NCBI RefSeq assembly: GCF_900107455.1
Contig: NZ_FNQB01000001.1
Coordinates: forward strand, 1,550,001 to 1,614,000
Source of the DNA: Asanoa ishikariensis
GTDB lineage: Bacteria > Actinomycetota > Actinomycetes > Mycobacteriales > Micromonosporaceae
Length of the DNA stretch: 64,000 bases
Direction of reading: 5' to 3'
Shown here: positions 16,518 to 23,934 of the stretch, one piece after another
Layout: every line of letters starts with the position of its first letter
Numbering within the stretch: position 1 is the first letter of the stretch
Position numbers and translations under genes: made by a program
The notes under the pieces: generated by a model
What the model was told of the DNA's origin: nothing
The model's input: the letters and a program-made list of their open reading frames with translations, nothing else
Database searches by the model: none

Positions 16518-17504
16518 CTATCCCGGCACTCTCTCGCCAGTGGGAGGGCGGAACGTGCGACGGTACGTGGTCGGCGACACACCGATCGCGGCGTGCAACT
16601 GTTGCCTCAACGCCGCCGCCGTGCCGAAGCCGGCGTGCCGGGCGACCTGGTCGACGGCGAGCACCGTGGTCTCAAGCAGCCGGCGCGCGTGGTCGGTGCG
16701 CTGCTGCAACAGCCAGCGGGCCGGGCTCACCCCGGTCTCCTCGCGGAACCGGCGGGTGAACGTCCGCACGCTCATGTTGGCGTGCGTGGCCATCGCGGCC
16801 AGCGTCACGGATTCGTCGAGCCGTTCGAGCGTCCAGGACCGGGTCGCCGCCGTGGACGCCGCGCCGTCGCCGGCCGGCAGCGCCCGCTCGATGAACTGCG
16901 CCTGACCGCCGTCCCGCCAGGGCGGCACCACGCAGCGCCGGGCAGCCGTGTTGGCCACCGCCGCGCCGTGGTCCCGGCGGATCACGTGGAGGCAGAGGTC
17001 GATCCCGGCGGCCACCCCCGCCGAGGTGAGGATGTCGCCGTCGTCGACGAAGAGCACGTCCGGATCGAGGTCGACGGCGGGGTGGAAGCGGCGGAACCGA
17101 TCCGCGTACGCCCAGTGCGTGGTGGCCCGTCGCCCGTCGAGGAGTCCGGCGGCGGCCAGCACGAACGAACCTGTGCAGATCGACATCAGCCGGGCACCAC
17201 GGGCGTGTGCTCTGCGGAGTGCGTCGGCGACCGCCGGGTCGAGCGTGCCCTCGGTGAGCGCCGGCCCGTCGTGGATGCCGGGCACGATCACCGTGTCGGC
17301 CGTCTCGGTCAGCGCCAGGTCGTGGTCGGGGTGCACGGTGTAGCCGGCGGTGCAGCGGACCGGCCGCCCGCCCGCGGTGCACGTGCCGACCTCGTAGAAG
17401 TCCCGGTTGTCGGCGTCGCGGGCGGTGCCGAAGACCTGCGCGGGCGTGCCGAGGTCCAGGCCGACCACGTGGTCGACGGCGAGGACGGCGATGCGATGGG
17501 TCAT
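16518..17504 (-). CDS. GlxA family transcriptional regulator (DJ-1/PfpI + AraC HTH)
   Basis: 328 residues. The N-terminal DJ-1/PfpI-like domain (about 1-185) has the nucleophile-elbow region SICTGSFVLAAAGLLDG and TTHWAYADRF; the C-terminal AraC domain (about 215-315) has two HTH motifs, including VTLAAMATHANMSVRTFTRR and VDQVARHAGFGTAAALRQQ. A second in-frame ATG lies at 17522, but AATAAT sits 6 nt before ATG 17504, suggesting a leaderless start there. Divergent from the MFS gene, which it may control. Confidence 0.9.
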   Translation of the reverse strand: MTHRIAVLAVDHVVGLDLGTPAQVFGTARDADNRDFYEVGTCTAGGRPVRCTAGYTVHPDHDLALTETADTVIVPGIHDGPALTEGTLDPAVADALRRAHARGARLMSICTGSFVLAAAGLLDGRRATTHWAYADRFRRFHPAVDLDPDVLFVDDGDILTSAGVAAGIDLCLHVIRRDHGAAVANTAARRCVVPPWRDGGQAQFIERALPAGDGAASTAATRSWTLERLDESVTLAAMATHANMSVRTFTRRFREETGVSPARWLLQQRTDHARRLLETTVLAVDQVARHAGFGTAAALRQQLHAAIGVSPTTYRRTFRPPTGERVPG

Positions 17505-17576
17505 GGCCGGATTATTGCGCATGATGGCTGTCGGGCCACTCGCGGAGCGTACCCGGAATCGCTCATTCTTCTTGAC

Positions 17577-18857
17577 GTGCGCCGTCTCGTTCATCCTGCC
17601 TGGCTCGTGGCCGCTGTCGCCTTCGTCGCGCTGATCGGCGCGGCCGGGTTCCGTGCCACGCCGAGCGTCATGCTCCACCCACTGCACGCCGAGTTCGGGT
17701 GGCCGCTGGCGACGATCTCGGCCGCCGTGTCGGTCAACCTCCTGCTCTTCGGACTCACCGCGCCGTTCGCCGCCGCGCTGATGGACCGGTTCGGCATCCG
17801 CCGGGTGGTCGCGGCCGCGCTGGTGCTGGTCTCCCTGGGCAGCGGGCTGACGGTCTTCATGCGCACCAGCGTCGAGCTGATCCTCCTGTGGGGCGTGCTG
17901 GTCGGCGTCGGCACCGGCTCGATGGCGCTGGCGTTCGTCGCGACGGTTACCGGCCGCTGGTTCGTCAAGCGCCGCGGACTGGTGACCGGGGTGCTCACCG
18001 CCGGCGGCGCGACCGGCCAATTGATCTTCCTTCCGGTCCTCGCGTACCTGATCGAGCAGTCGAGCTGGCGGGCCGCGTCGCTGGTGGTCGCCGGCGCCGC
18101 CCTGACGGTCGTACCCCTGGTGCTGTGGCTCTTGCGCGACCACCCGAGCGACCTCGGCCTGCCCGCCTACGGCGCGACCGAGGTCGTGCCGCCGGTGCCG
18201 GCCGGCGGCGCCGCCCGGCGCGCGCTCGGTGCGCTGCGGGACGCCGCGAAGACGCGGGCCTTCTGGCTGCTCGCCGGCGGCTTCGCGATCTGCGGCGCGA
18301 CCACCAACGGCCTGGTCGGCACGCACTTCATCCCGGCGGCGCACGACCACGGCATGACCGAGACGACGGCGGCGTCGCTGCTCGCGCTGGTCGGATTGTT
18401 CGACATCGCCGGCACGATCGCCTCGGGTTGGCTGACCGACCGGTTCGACAGCCGGATCCTGCTCGGTGGCTACTACGCGCTGCGGGGCGGCTCGCTGTTG
18501 CTGCTGCCGGCGCTGTTCGGCGACGCCGTGCGCCCGTCGATGGTGGTGTTCATCCTGTTCTACGGCCTGGACTGGGTCGCGACGGTGCCGCCGACGGTCG
18601 CGCTGTGCCGCGAGTACTTCGGCGATCGCGGCGCCGTCGTGTTCGGCTGGGTGTTCGCGTCACACCAGATCGGCGCCGCGGTGGCGGCATCGGCGGCCGG
18701 CATCGTGCGCGACCAACTCGGCAACTACGACCTGGCCTGGTACGTGGCTGGGCTGCTGGCGATCGGCGCCGCCGGTCTGTCGCTGATGCTGTTCCGCCGC
18801 CGCACGGTCGCGTTCACACCGGCTATGGCTGGAGCACCCGGATCCGTTCCACGGTGA
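17577..18857 (+). CDS. MFS transporter (OFA/MCT-like)
   Basis: 426 residues with 12 predicted membrane segments. The loop after helix 2 reads DRFGIRRVVAA and the equivalent in the second half SGWLTDRFDSRIL, both MFS signatures. GTG 17577 (VRRLVHPAWL) puts the first helix at the N-terminus; a CATTCT box lies 7 nt upstream, a weak leaderless pattern. Divergent from the GlxA regulator. Substrate unknown, possibly a carboxylate by overall likeness. The last 35 nt overlap the convergent small gene. Confidence 0.85.
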   Translation: MRRLVHPAWLVAAVAFVALIGAAGFRATPSVMLHPLHAEFGWPLATISAAVSVNLLLFGLTAPFAAALMDRFGIRRVVAAALVLVSLGSGLTVFMRTSVELILLWGVLVGVGTGSMALAFVATVTGRWFVKRRGLVTGVLTAGGATGQLIFLPVLAYLIEQSSWRAASLVVAGAALTVVPLVLWLLRDHPSDLGLPAYGATEVVPPVPAGGAARRALGALRDAAKTRAFWLLAGGFAICGATTNGLVGTHFIPAAHDHGMTETTAASLLALVGLFDIAGTIASGWLTDRFDSRILLGGYYALRGGSLLLLPALFGDAVRPSMVVFILFYGLDWVATVPPTVALCREYFGDRGAVVFGWVFASHQIGAAVAASAAGIVRDQLGNYDLAWYVAGLLAIGAAGLSLMLFRRRTVAFTPAMAGAPGSVPR

Positions 18858-19047
18858 CCAGCGCCTGAAGCCGGCCGAGCGGCGTGCCGTCGCGGGCCAA
18901 CTGCTGGCCTTCGAGCCAGACCTCACCCTCGTAGAAGCCGGACAGGTCGTCGCGCACCTTTTCCACGCGGAGGAACAAGGTGTGCGGCGATCCGGTGAAC
19001 TTCCAACTGCCGGGCGGGCATTCGATCACATTGCCAGCGTCGATCAT
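18823..19047 (-). CDS. Small hypothetical protein (74 aa)
   Basis: Starts MIDAGNVIECPPGSW and is rich in beta-type residues (LFLRVEKVRDDL, GFYEGEVWLEGQQLA). No motif recognised. Start at 19047 is preceded by a G-rich stretch; a longer frame reaches 19158 but its extra residues are low-complexity. It sits head to head with the XRE regulator gene, as small proteins often do beside DUF5753/DUF397 loci. Confidence 0.6.
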   Translation of the reverse strand: MIDAGNVIECPPGSWKFTGSPHTLFLRVEKVRDDLSGFYEGEVWLEGQQLARDGTPLGRLQALVTVERIRVLQP

Positions 19048-19223
19048 GATTGCCGCCCCCGGCCCGCCGGTGGATTTCGCCGCTTCCGACTGGTCATGTG
19101 TTGAATGTTGGGCTTGAGCCTTCCCAAACGCAATGTTGCGGAGCAGAATTCCGCCCACGCGGTACGAAGACGCAATGATCTGCTGGTGTCCACTACGGAA
19201 TCGCTGTTCGGGGAGGAACGAAC

Positions 19224-20111
19224 ATGCCGACCGAAGACCACGGTTCGACTGTTCCGCGCCGACAGCTCGGCCGATATCTGAGAAGGGCTCGCGAAGACGC
19301 CCAGGTCACGGTAAAAGCGGCGGCGGATGCGCTGGAATGGTCGACGCCAAGGATCTGGCGGATCGAAAATGGAACAGTAGGCATGCGCGCCCTCGACGTC
19401 AAGGCGATGTGCGAGCTTTACGCCGCGTCCGCCGATCTGACGACAGCCCTGATGGCGCTCGCCCGCGAAACCAAAGCGAAGGGCTGGTGGCAGTCGTACG
19501 GGGACGCACTGCCGAGCTGGTTCGAGTTGTATGTGGGCCTGGAGTCGGCGGCGAGTCGGATTCGGTATCTGCAGACGGACATCGTGCCGGGTCTTTTGCA
19601 GACGAAGGCGTACACCCGAGAGGTGATCGCCCTGGACCATCCGGAGTTGGCTGAGGAGGAGCAGGAGCGGCGCCTCGCGGTCCGGATGGAGCGGCAGAAC
19701 CTGCTGGTCCGCCGGGTGCCCGCGGCGCCGTCGCTGGAGGTGATCCTGAGCGAGGCGGTGCTGCGTCGTCCCATCCGGGACCGCGCGGCCATGGCCGGGC
19801 AGTTGCGCTATCTGGCTGAGTCGAATGATCGTCCGAATGTCACCGTGCGTTATCTCCCGCTCTCCGTCGGTCTCCACCATTGGGCATCGACCGGCGGTTT
19901 CGCGATTCTCGACTTCCCCGAACAGCGCGGCCGCGATCCCGAGCCACCGACGGTCTACAGCGACGGCCCCACCGGCGCTCTCTACCTCGACAAGACCCGA
20001 GAGGTGGATATGTACGAGTCAATCTGGCGAAGCGCTTCCGAGCGAGCGGATGACCGTGCACAATCGACTCGCGCAATCCGGGCGCTCTCGGAGGAGTTGT
20101 ACAATGAGTGA
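19224..20111 (+). CDS. XRE-family HTH regulator with DUF5753 domain (WhiJ-like)
   Basis: 295 residues. The N-terminal XRE helix-turn-helix (about 13-70, RQLGRYLRRAREDAQVTVKA and STPRIWRIENG) is followed by DUF5753 (about 100-285; LQTDIVPGLLQTKAYTREVI and ASTGGFAILDFPE are typical). Such proteins pair with a DUF397 partner in actinobacteria, as in WhiJ and related development regulators. GGGGAGGAACGAAC precedes the ATG. Its stop overlaps the DUF397 gene by 8 nt. Confidence 0.92.
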   Translation: MPTEDHGSTVPRRQLGRYLRRAREDAQVTVKAAADALEWSTPRIWRIENGTVGMRALDVKAMCELYAASADLTTALMALARETKAKGWWQSYGDALPSWFELYVGLESAASRIRYLQTDIVPGLLQTKAYTREVIALDHPELAEEEQERRLAVRMERQNLLVRRVPAAPSLEVILSEAVLRRPIRDRAAMAGQLRYLAESNDRPNVTVRYLPLSVGLHHWASTGGFAILDFPEQRGRDPEPPTVYSDGPTGALYLDKTREVDMYESIWRSASERADDRAQSTRAIRALSEELYNE

Positions 20112-20304
20112 CGAAGCAGTCACCTGGACGAAGTCGACTTATAGCGGTGCCAACGGCGGGTGCGTCGAATGGGCAACGCTGGACAGCGAGATCGGCGTCC
20201 GCGACTCGAAAGACAAGACCGGCCCCGTTCTCACCTTCAGCCGCACGGCCTGGCAGTCCTTCGTGGACGCCACCAGCCGCGGCGACTGCACGCCAGACGC
20301 GTAA
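20104..20304 (+). CDS. DUF397 small protein
   Basis: 66 residues with the DUF397 signature: W-x-K-S-T-Y-S-G at the start, GGCVEWA, GVRDSKDKTGPVLTFSRTAW and FVDATSRGD. Partner of the XRE/DUF5753 protein, with an 8-nt gene overlap. The 3' 166 nt also lie antisense within the end of the convergent helicase gene, an unusual overlap. Confidence 0.9.
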   Translation: MSDEAVTWTKSTYSGANGGCVEWATLDSEIGVRDSKDKTGPVLTFSRTAWQSFVDATSRGDCTPDA

Positions 20305-22160
20305 CGCACGTCGGCTGACCGTACGGTTCGCACGAGACCCGCGAAGTATTCGCGGGTCTCGGCGTCCGTCGAGTAGATCAACGTGCCGCGCATGCCCCGG
20401 GTCAGCAGCACCTTGTAGGTGTTGCGGATCAGCCGGTCGGCATCGGTGCCCTTGGTGAGTGCCGGGTCCTTCGAGGCACTCGGGACAGTGGTCAACCGGC
20501 CGTCGCGGGCGACGAGGTCGGGGCCGAGGATGACGCCGGACCACTCGTACTCAAATCCTTGCGCGGTGTAGACGCAACCCACCTGCCCGAACCCGGCTGG
20601 ATCGGTCGCCCAGAAGGCACTGCCTGGTGCGCCGCCGACGTTGCGTTCGCTGTTGGCGTTCCACGGCCGGGCCCAGTCGCCGATCCGCACGTCGTCGACC
20701 AGCGAGTCGTCGGGCTGCGGTTTGCTCCACCGCCAGCAGTATCCGGCCGACATCCGGGCGGTGAGACCCCGTGCGTTCTGCTCCGCGAGGAACGCCTCCA
20801 TCTCGGCCGGAGAGGCGGCGACCCGGAGGTCGAAGCGGCCGTCACCCTCCCAGACGTGCGGCTTCTCTCCCTCCAGGCCCAGGAGGGCGAGCACCCACTC
20901 CTCGTAGGCCTGCGAGCCGCCGCAACGGAACTGGTCGTGCAGCGAGACGAGATCCACCTTGATGCCAAGTTGTTCGGCGTGTGCGGAGATCACGTCGATC
21001 GTGCCCTGCTCGCCCGGGCGGACCACCTGATGTTCGTCGAGCAGGAAGACGGGCACGCGCGCAGCGGCCATCAGCTCGTCGACCTGCGGTCGCCCGGCGC
21101 GCAGTGCCCTCGATGTCCAGCGGTTGGCGGACGTCTCCCGCACCCGATGCGCCTCGTCGCACAGCAGGACGTCGAGGTCGTTCGGCGTGGCCGCCATGAA
21201 GCTGTTGAAGTATTTGAACAGCTTCTGATGGTGCGTCGAACCGCGTCCGGCGTACTTGCGCAGGGTCTGCGTGAACGAACGGGACCCGGTGGCATGCACA
21301 ACCGCACGTCCCTGACGGGCCAGCTCGCCCATGATCGAAAGCGCGATCACGCTCTTGCCGCTTCCCGGACCGCCTTCGACCACGACCACCCGTTTGCTGT
21401 TGGCCACTCGCGCCCTCTCGACGGCACGCATGACGAGCTCGTAGGCGACGTGCTGTTCGTCCAGCAACGTGAAATGCGACCGCTGCTGGATCTCCTCGGC
21501 CGCGTGCTGGAGGAGAAGCCGGCTCGGACGCACCGCGCTCGTGAGGAACCGGTCCGCGGCGCCGGCTCCGCTTGCCGGAGCGAGATGCGTCTGGAGGTAC
21601 TCGAGAAACTCACCGCGTCGCTGCTGGGTGAAGACGCGGCTCCGTTCCGTCGGAGGCAGGGCGAAGAGGTCGCGCACGTCATCGTCGGCGGCGTTGTGGA
21701 GATAGGCCGCGCCCCGTACGGCGTCCGGCGTCTGCGCGAGCACCCCCAGGAAGCCGGTGAGGTAGTCGCAGTAGTCGGCGACCTGCACCCCAGGGTGCAG
21801 TTGCGGTTCCGACATGTGCCTCACCATGACGAGGTGCGCGGAGTCGTCGGCAGCCTTAGCCCAAGACCACTGCTTGAGCTCGATTACGACGTAGGAGTCC
21901 GCTCCGGTGCGCGGGTGCACGCCGGCGAGCACGGCATCGACCCGCCTGCTGGTCAGCGGCAGTTGGTATTCGCAGAGCATTTCGACCTGCGCGAGCCCAG
22001 CGTCGTTGAGATCCTGCGCGAGCGCCCCGAGACTGTTCGTCCACGCCTTGTGTTCGGCAGGGCTCACTCGCATCCCGATATGGTCGGTGATCGCGTTGAC
22101 CAGGACGCCGGTGGTCGCCTGGCGCAGGACGCTCGCGGCGGACGCGCGGAACGTCGACAT
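20139..22160 (-). CDS. Nuclease-helicase: PD-(D/E)XK-like N-terminus + DUF2075 (Schlafen-group-3-like) helicase
   Basis: 673 residues. An N-terminal restriction-like nuclease pattern is visible: R73/D75 in SRRVDAVLAG and E94/K96 in VVIELKQW. The SF1-type ATPase follows: Walker A GGPGSGKS (263-270), Walker B VLLCDEAHR (D335, E336), GCVYTAQGFEYEW, and the arginine-bearing YKVLLTRGMRGTLIYS motif. DUF2075 proteins are predicted DNA/RNA helicases; roles in defence have been proposed for relatives, not shown here. Residues from about 619 on are encoded antisense to DUF397 and look unconserved, so the ancestral stop was probably near 20305. A strong hairpin lies 8 nt before the ATG. Confidence 0.85.
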   Translation of the reverse strand: MSTFRASAASVLRQATTGVLVNAITDHIGMRVSPAEHKAWTNSLGALAQDLNDAGLAQVEMLCEYQLPLTSRRVDAVLAGVHPRTGADSYVVIELKQWSWAKAADDSAHLVMVRHMSEPQLHPGVQVADYCDYLTGFLGVLAQTPDAVRGAAYLHNAADDDVRDLFALPPTERSRVFTQQRRGEFLEYLQTHLAPASGAGAADRFLTSAVRPSRLLLQHAAEEIQQRSHFTLLDEQHVAYELVMRAVERARVANSKRVVVVEGGPGSGKSVIALSIMGELARQGRAVVHATGSRSFTQTLRKYAGRGSTHHQKLFKYFNSFMAATPNDLDVLLCDEAHRVRETSANRWTSRALRAGRPQVDELMAAARVPVFLLDEHQVVRPGEQGTIDVISAHAEQLGIKVDLVSLHDQFRCGGSQAYEEWVLALLGLEGEKPHVWEGDGRFDLRVAASPAEMEAFLAEQNARGLTARMSAGYCWRWSKPQPDDSLVDDVRIGDWARPWNANSERNVGGAPGSAFWATDPAGFGQVGCVYTAQGFEYEWSGVILGPDLVARDGRLTTVPSASKDPALTKGTDADRLIRNTYKVLLTRGMRGTLIYSTDAETREYFAGLVRTVRSADVRYASGVQSPRLVASTKDCQAVRLKVRTGPVLSFESRTPISLSSVAHSTHPPLAPL

Positions 22161-22167
22161 CGGAAAT

Positions 22168-22208
22168 TGCCCCCAGGCAGCACGAAGTAATCGTGCGGAT
22201 GGGGGGCA
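22168..22208 (-). promoter_or_regulatory. Nested hairpin directly upstream of the nuclease-helicase start
   Basis: An inner perfect stem GCACGA/TCGTGC (22180-22185, 22191-22196, 5-nt loop) is enclosed by TGCCCCCA (22168-22175) pairing with TGGGGGGCA (22200-22208). In the leftward transcript it lies just before the start codon at 22160 and takes up the only G-rich stretch near it. It could terminate mazG transcription or limit helicase translation. Confidence 0.55.
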
Positions 22209-22283
22209 TATCCGTTACGCGGAAGCCCGTCGGACCGCTCGTTGGTTCCGCCGACTGTAACCGGGCCGACCGAAGGGTGACTA

Positions 22284-22649
22284 TTACTCGGCGGGCTGAT
22301 CGGTCGCCTTGTCGGCCGAGCCGCGAACCCGTTCGGCCGGATAGCGGCGGGCCGAGTCGTCCAGCTTGGCGTGCGCTGCGGCGACCAGGTCGATGCCGAG
22401 GACGCCCGCCAGCCGGGTCAGGTAGATCATGACGTCGCCGATCTCGGCTCGTACCCGGTCGGCGCGTTGTTCGTCGGTCAGAACTGTCGCCGACTCGGCT
22501 GCCGTCAGCCACTGAAACTCGGCGGTCAGCTCACCGACCTCGCCGGCCAGCGCCATGACCAGGTTCTTCGGCGTGTGGAACTGGTCCCAGTCCCGTTCGT
22601 CAGCGAACGCGGCGAGACGGGCGGTCAGCGCCGCCAGGTCGTGGTCCAT
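22284..22649 (-). CDS. MazG-like nucleotide pyrophosphohydrolase
   Basis: 121 residues. TPKNLVMALAGEVGELTAEF and EIGDVMIYLTRLA give the paired acidic motifs (ExxE and ExxD) of all-alpha NTP pyrophosphatases, closest in layout to the dCTPase (DCTPP1/RS21-C6) group that cleaves non-canonical NTPs or dCTP. TAGCGT lies 8 nt before the ATG and includes the TAG stop of the gene upstream, so it may be leaderless. Same strand as the genes on both sides. Confidence 0.88.
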   Translation of the reverse strand: MDHDLAALTARLAAFADERDWDQFHTPKNLVMALAGEVGELTAEFQWLTAAESATVLTDEQRADRVRAEIGDVMIYLTRLAGVLGIDLVAAAHAKLDDSARRYPAERVRGSADKATDQPAE

Positions 22650-22660
22650 GAGCCGTGACG

Positions 22661-23815
22661 CTAGTCGAGCCGCCAGGCTTCGCTTTCGGTGGCGACCAGG
22701 AGGCGGACGTCCGCGGATGCGCAGATGGCTGGCCAGGTGTCGTCCTCGATCCCGCTGACGAGCAGGTAGGCCTGCGGGCGCCCGTCGCTCTCCAGCCGGT
22801 GCCGGTGGTCGAGGAGTTGGCCGAGGCCGAGGCGCAGCCGGTCGGCCTCGCTCGGGCCGAGGGCGCTCTTCGCCTCCGCGATGTGCAGTCGGCCGTCCGG
22901 GGTGCGCCAGGCCAGGCCGACGTCGGGATCGGTGGGCTGGAACGGCTTGATGCCGAAGTCGTTGAGTCGGGTCATCAGCAGCACCATCAGGCGGTCGTGC
23001 TCGTCGCGGGCGGCCTCCTGGGCCTCCGGGTCAATGGCCTGCCATTCGGGGAAGGCGCCTGGGATCGGGCGGCCCGGGTGTCCGTGCGTCTCGTCCAGCG
23101 GGGGAATCGGCAGGTTCGCCGGGTCGGGCAGGGACAGGGCCTCGGCGGCGGCCCAGGCTTCCTCGGCCAGGTCCGGGTCGTAGCTTCTCTGCCACGCGAA
23201 CTGGCCGGTGGCGACCAGGCGGGCGTTCATCAGCCGGATCGCCTCGCCGACCGCGGGCTGGTCCAGGAACCACAGCAGGCCGTCGATGTCGGGGCAGTGG
23301 TAGACGGTCGCGTCCTCGGCGAACGTGCGCAAACCGTCGGTGCGCCGGGTGATGCCGAACTTGGTGAGGTCCTCGGCGCGCAGCGAGCCCTCGGCGAGGG
23401 CCCGGCTGACCGGCGTGTCGGCCATTCGGAAGATGGTGGTGATCCGGCCGTCGTCGAAGTAGCTGATCTCGGCCGCCCAGCACATGCCGACGGTCAGCCG
23501 GAACCAGCGTTCGGCGCCGTTCGCGTACGGGGTGAGCAGCCAGTGCTGGCCCGCGGACTCGGCGGCGGCCGGGATCGTGGTGCGGATGACGATGCCGGCG
23601 ATGCCCAGTGCGACCTCGCGCAGGCTCTTCGCGTCGGCATCGTTGATCGCGCGGATCAGCCCCGGCAGGCGCGGTCCCGCGGACGGGAGCGCGCCGAACG
23701 GCTGCGGTTCGCCGTCGGCCCGGACCACCCAGTCGGCCAGCGCCTCGCGGGTCATGTAGGACCAGAAGCCGGATGTACGGTTCGCGAACTCGGCCGCCAG
23801 CGACTGGCTGTTCAT
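22661..23815 (-). CDS. Hypothetical protein with C-terminal PD-(D/E)XK-like nuclease motif
   Basis: 384 residues. The first ~260 match no family I know. The C-terminus has the ordered motif of restriction-like nucleases: D298 in PDVGLAWR, E314-A-K316 in HIAEAKSAL, and Q333 in GLGQLLDHRHR. Start ATG 23815 (MNSQSLAAEF) is preceded by GAGGGGAAG about 15 nt earlier. It ends 11 nt before mazG, forming a probable operon with mazG and possibly the helicase gene. Confidence 0.7.
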   Translation of the reverse strand: MNSQSLAAEFANRTSGFWSYMTREALADWVVRADGEPQPFGALPSAGPRLPGLIRAINDADAKSLREVALGIAGIVIRTTIPAAAESAGQHWLLTPYANGAERWFRLTVGMCWAAEISYFDDGRITTIFRMADTPVSRALAEGSLRAEDLTKFGITRRTDGLRTFAEDATVYHCPDIDGLLWFLDQPAVGEAIRLMNARLVATGQFAWQRSYDPDLAEEAWAAAEALSLPDPANLPIPPLDETHGHPGRPIPGAFPEWQAIDPEAQEAARDEHDRLMVLLMTRLNDFGIKPFQPTDPDVGLAWRTPDGRLHIAEAKSALGPSEADRLRLGLGQLLDHRHRLESDGRPQAYLLVSGIEDDTWPAICASADVRLLVATESEAWRLD

Positions 23816-23934
23816 GACGCTCCAGAGGGGAAGACACAGGAAATGCGATAATTGCAGGCAGGAGCCCGGTGTCTCCACTTTGTCCTTCCTTTGAGGGACT
23901 ACCCCGGGTCGCGGCGTTTTCACCTTTTCGTGGG

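Noticed and set aside
14793-18857. A very long rightward open frame (1354 codons)
   Set aside because: Only the last 426 codons (from 17577) read as a real MFS protein; the rest is out of frame with the vWA gene and antisense to the repeat-protein and GlxA genes, with Arg/Gly/Ala-rich translation typical of high-GC shadows.
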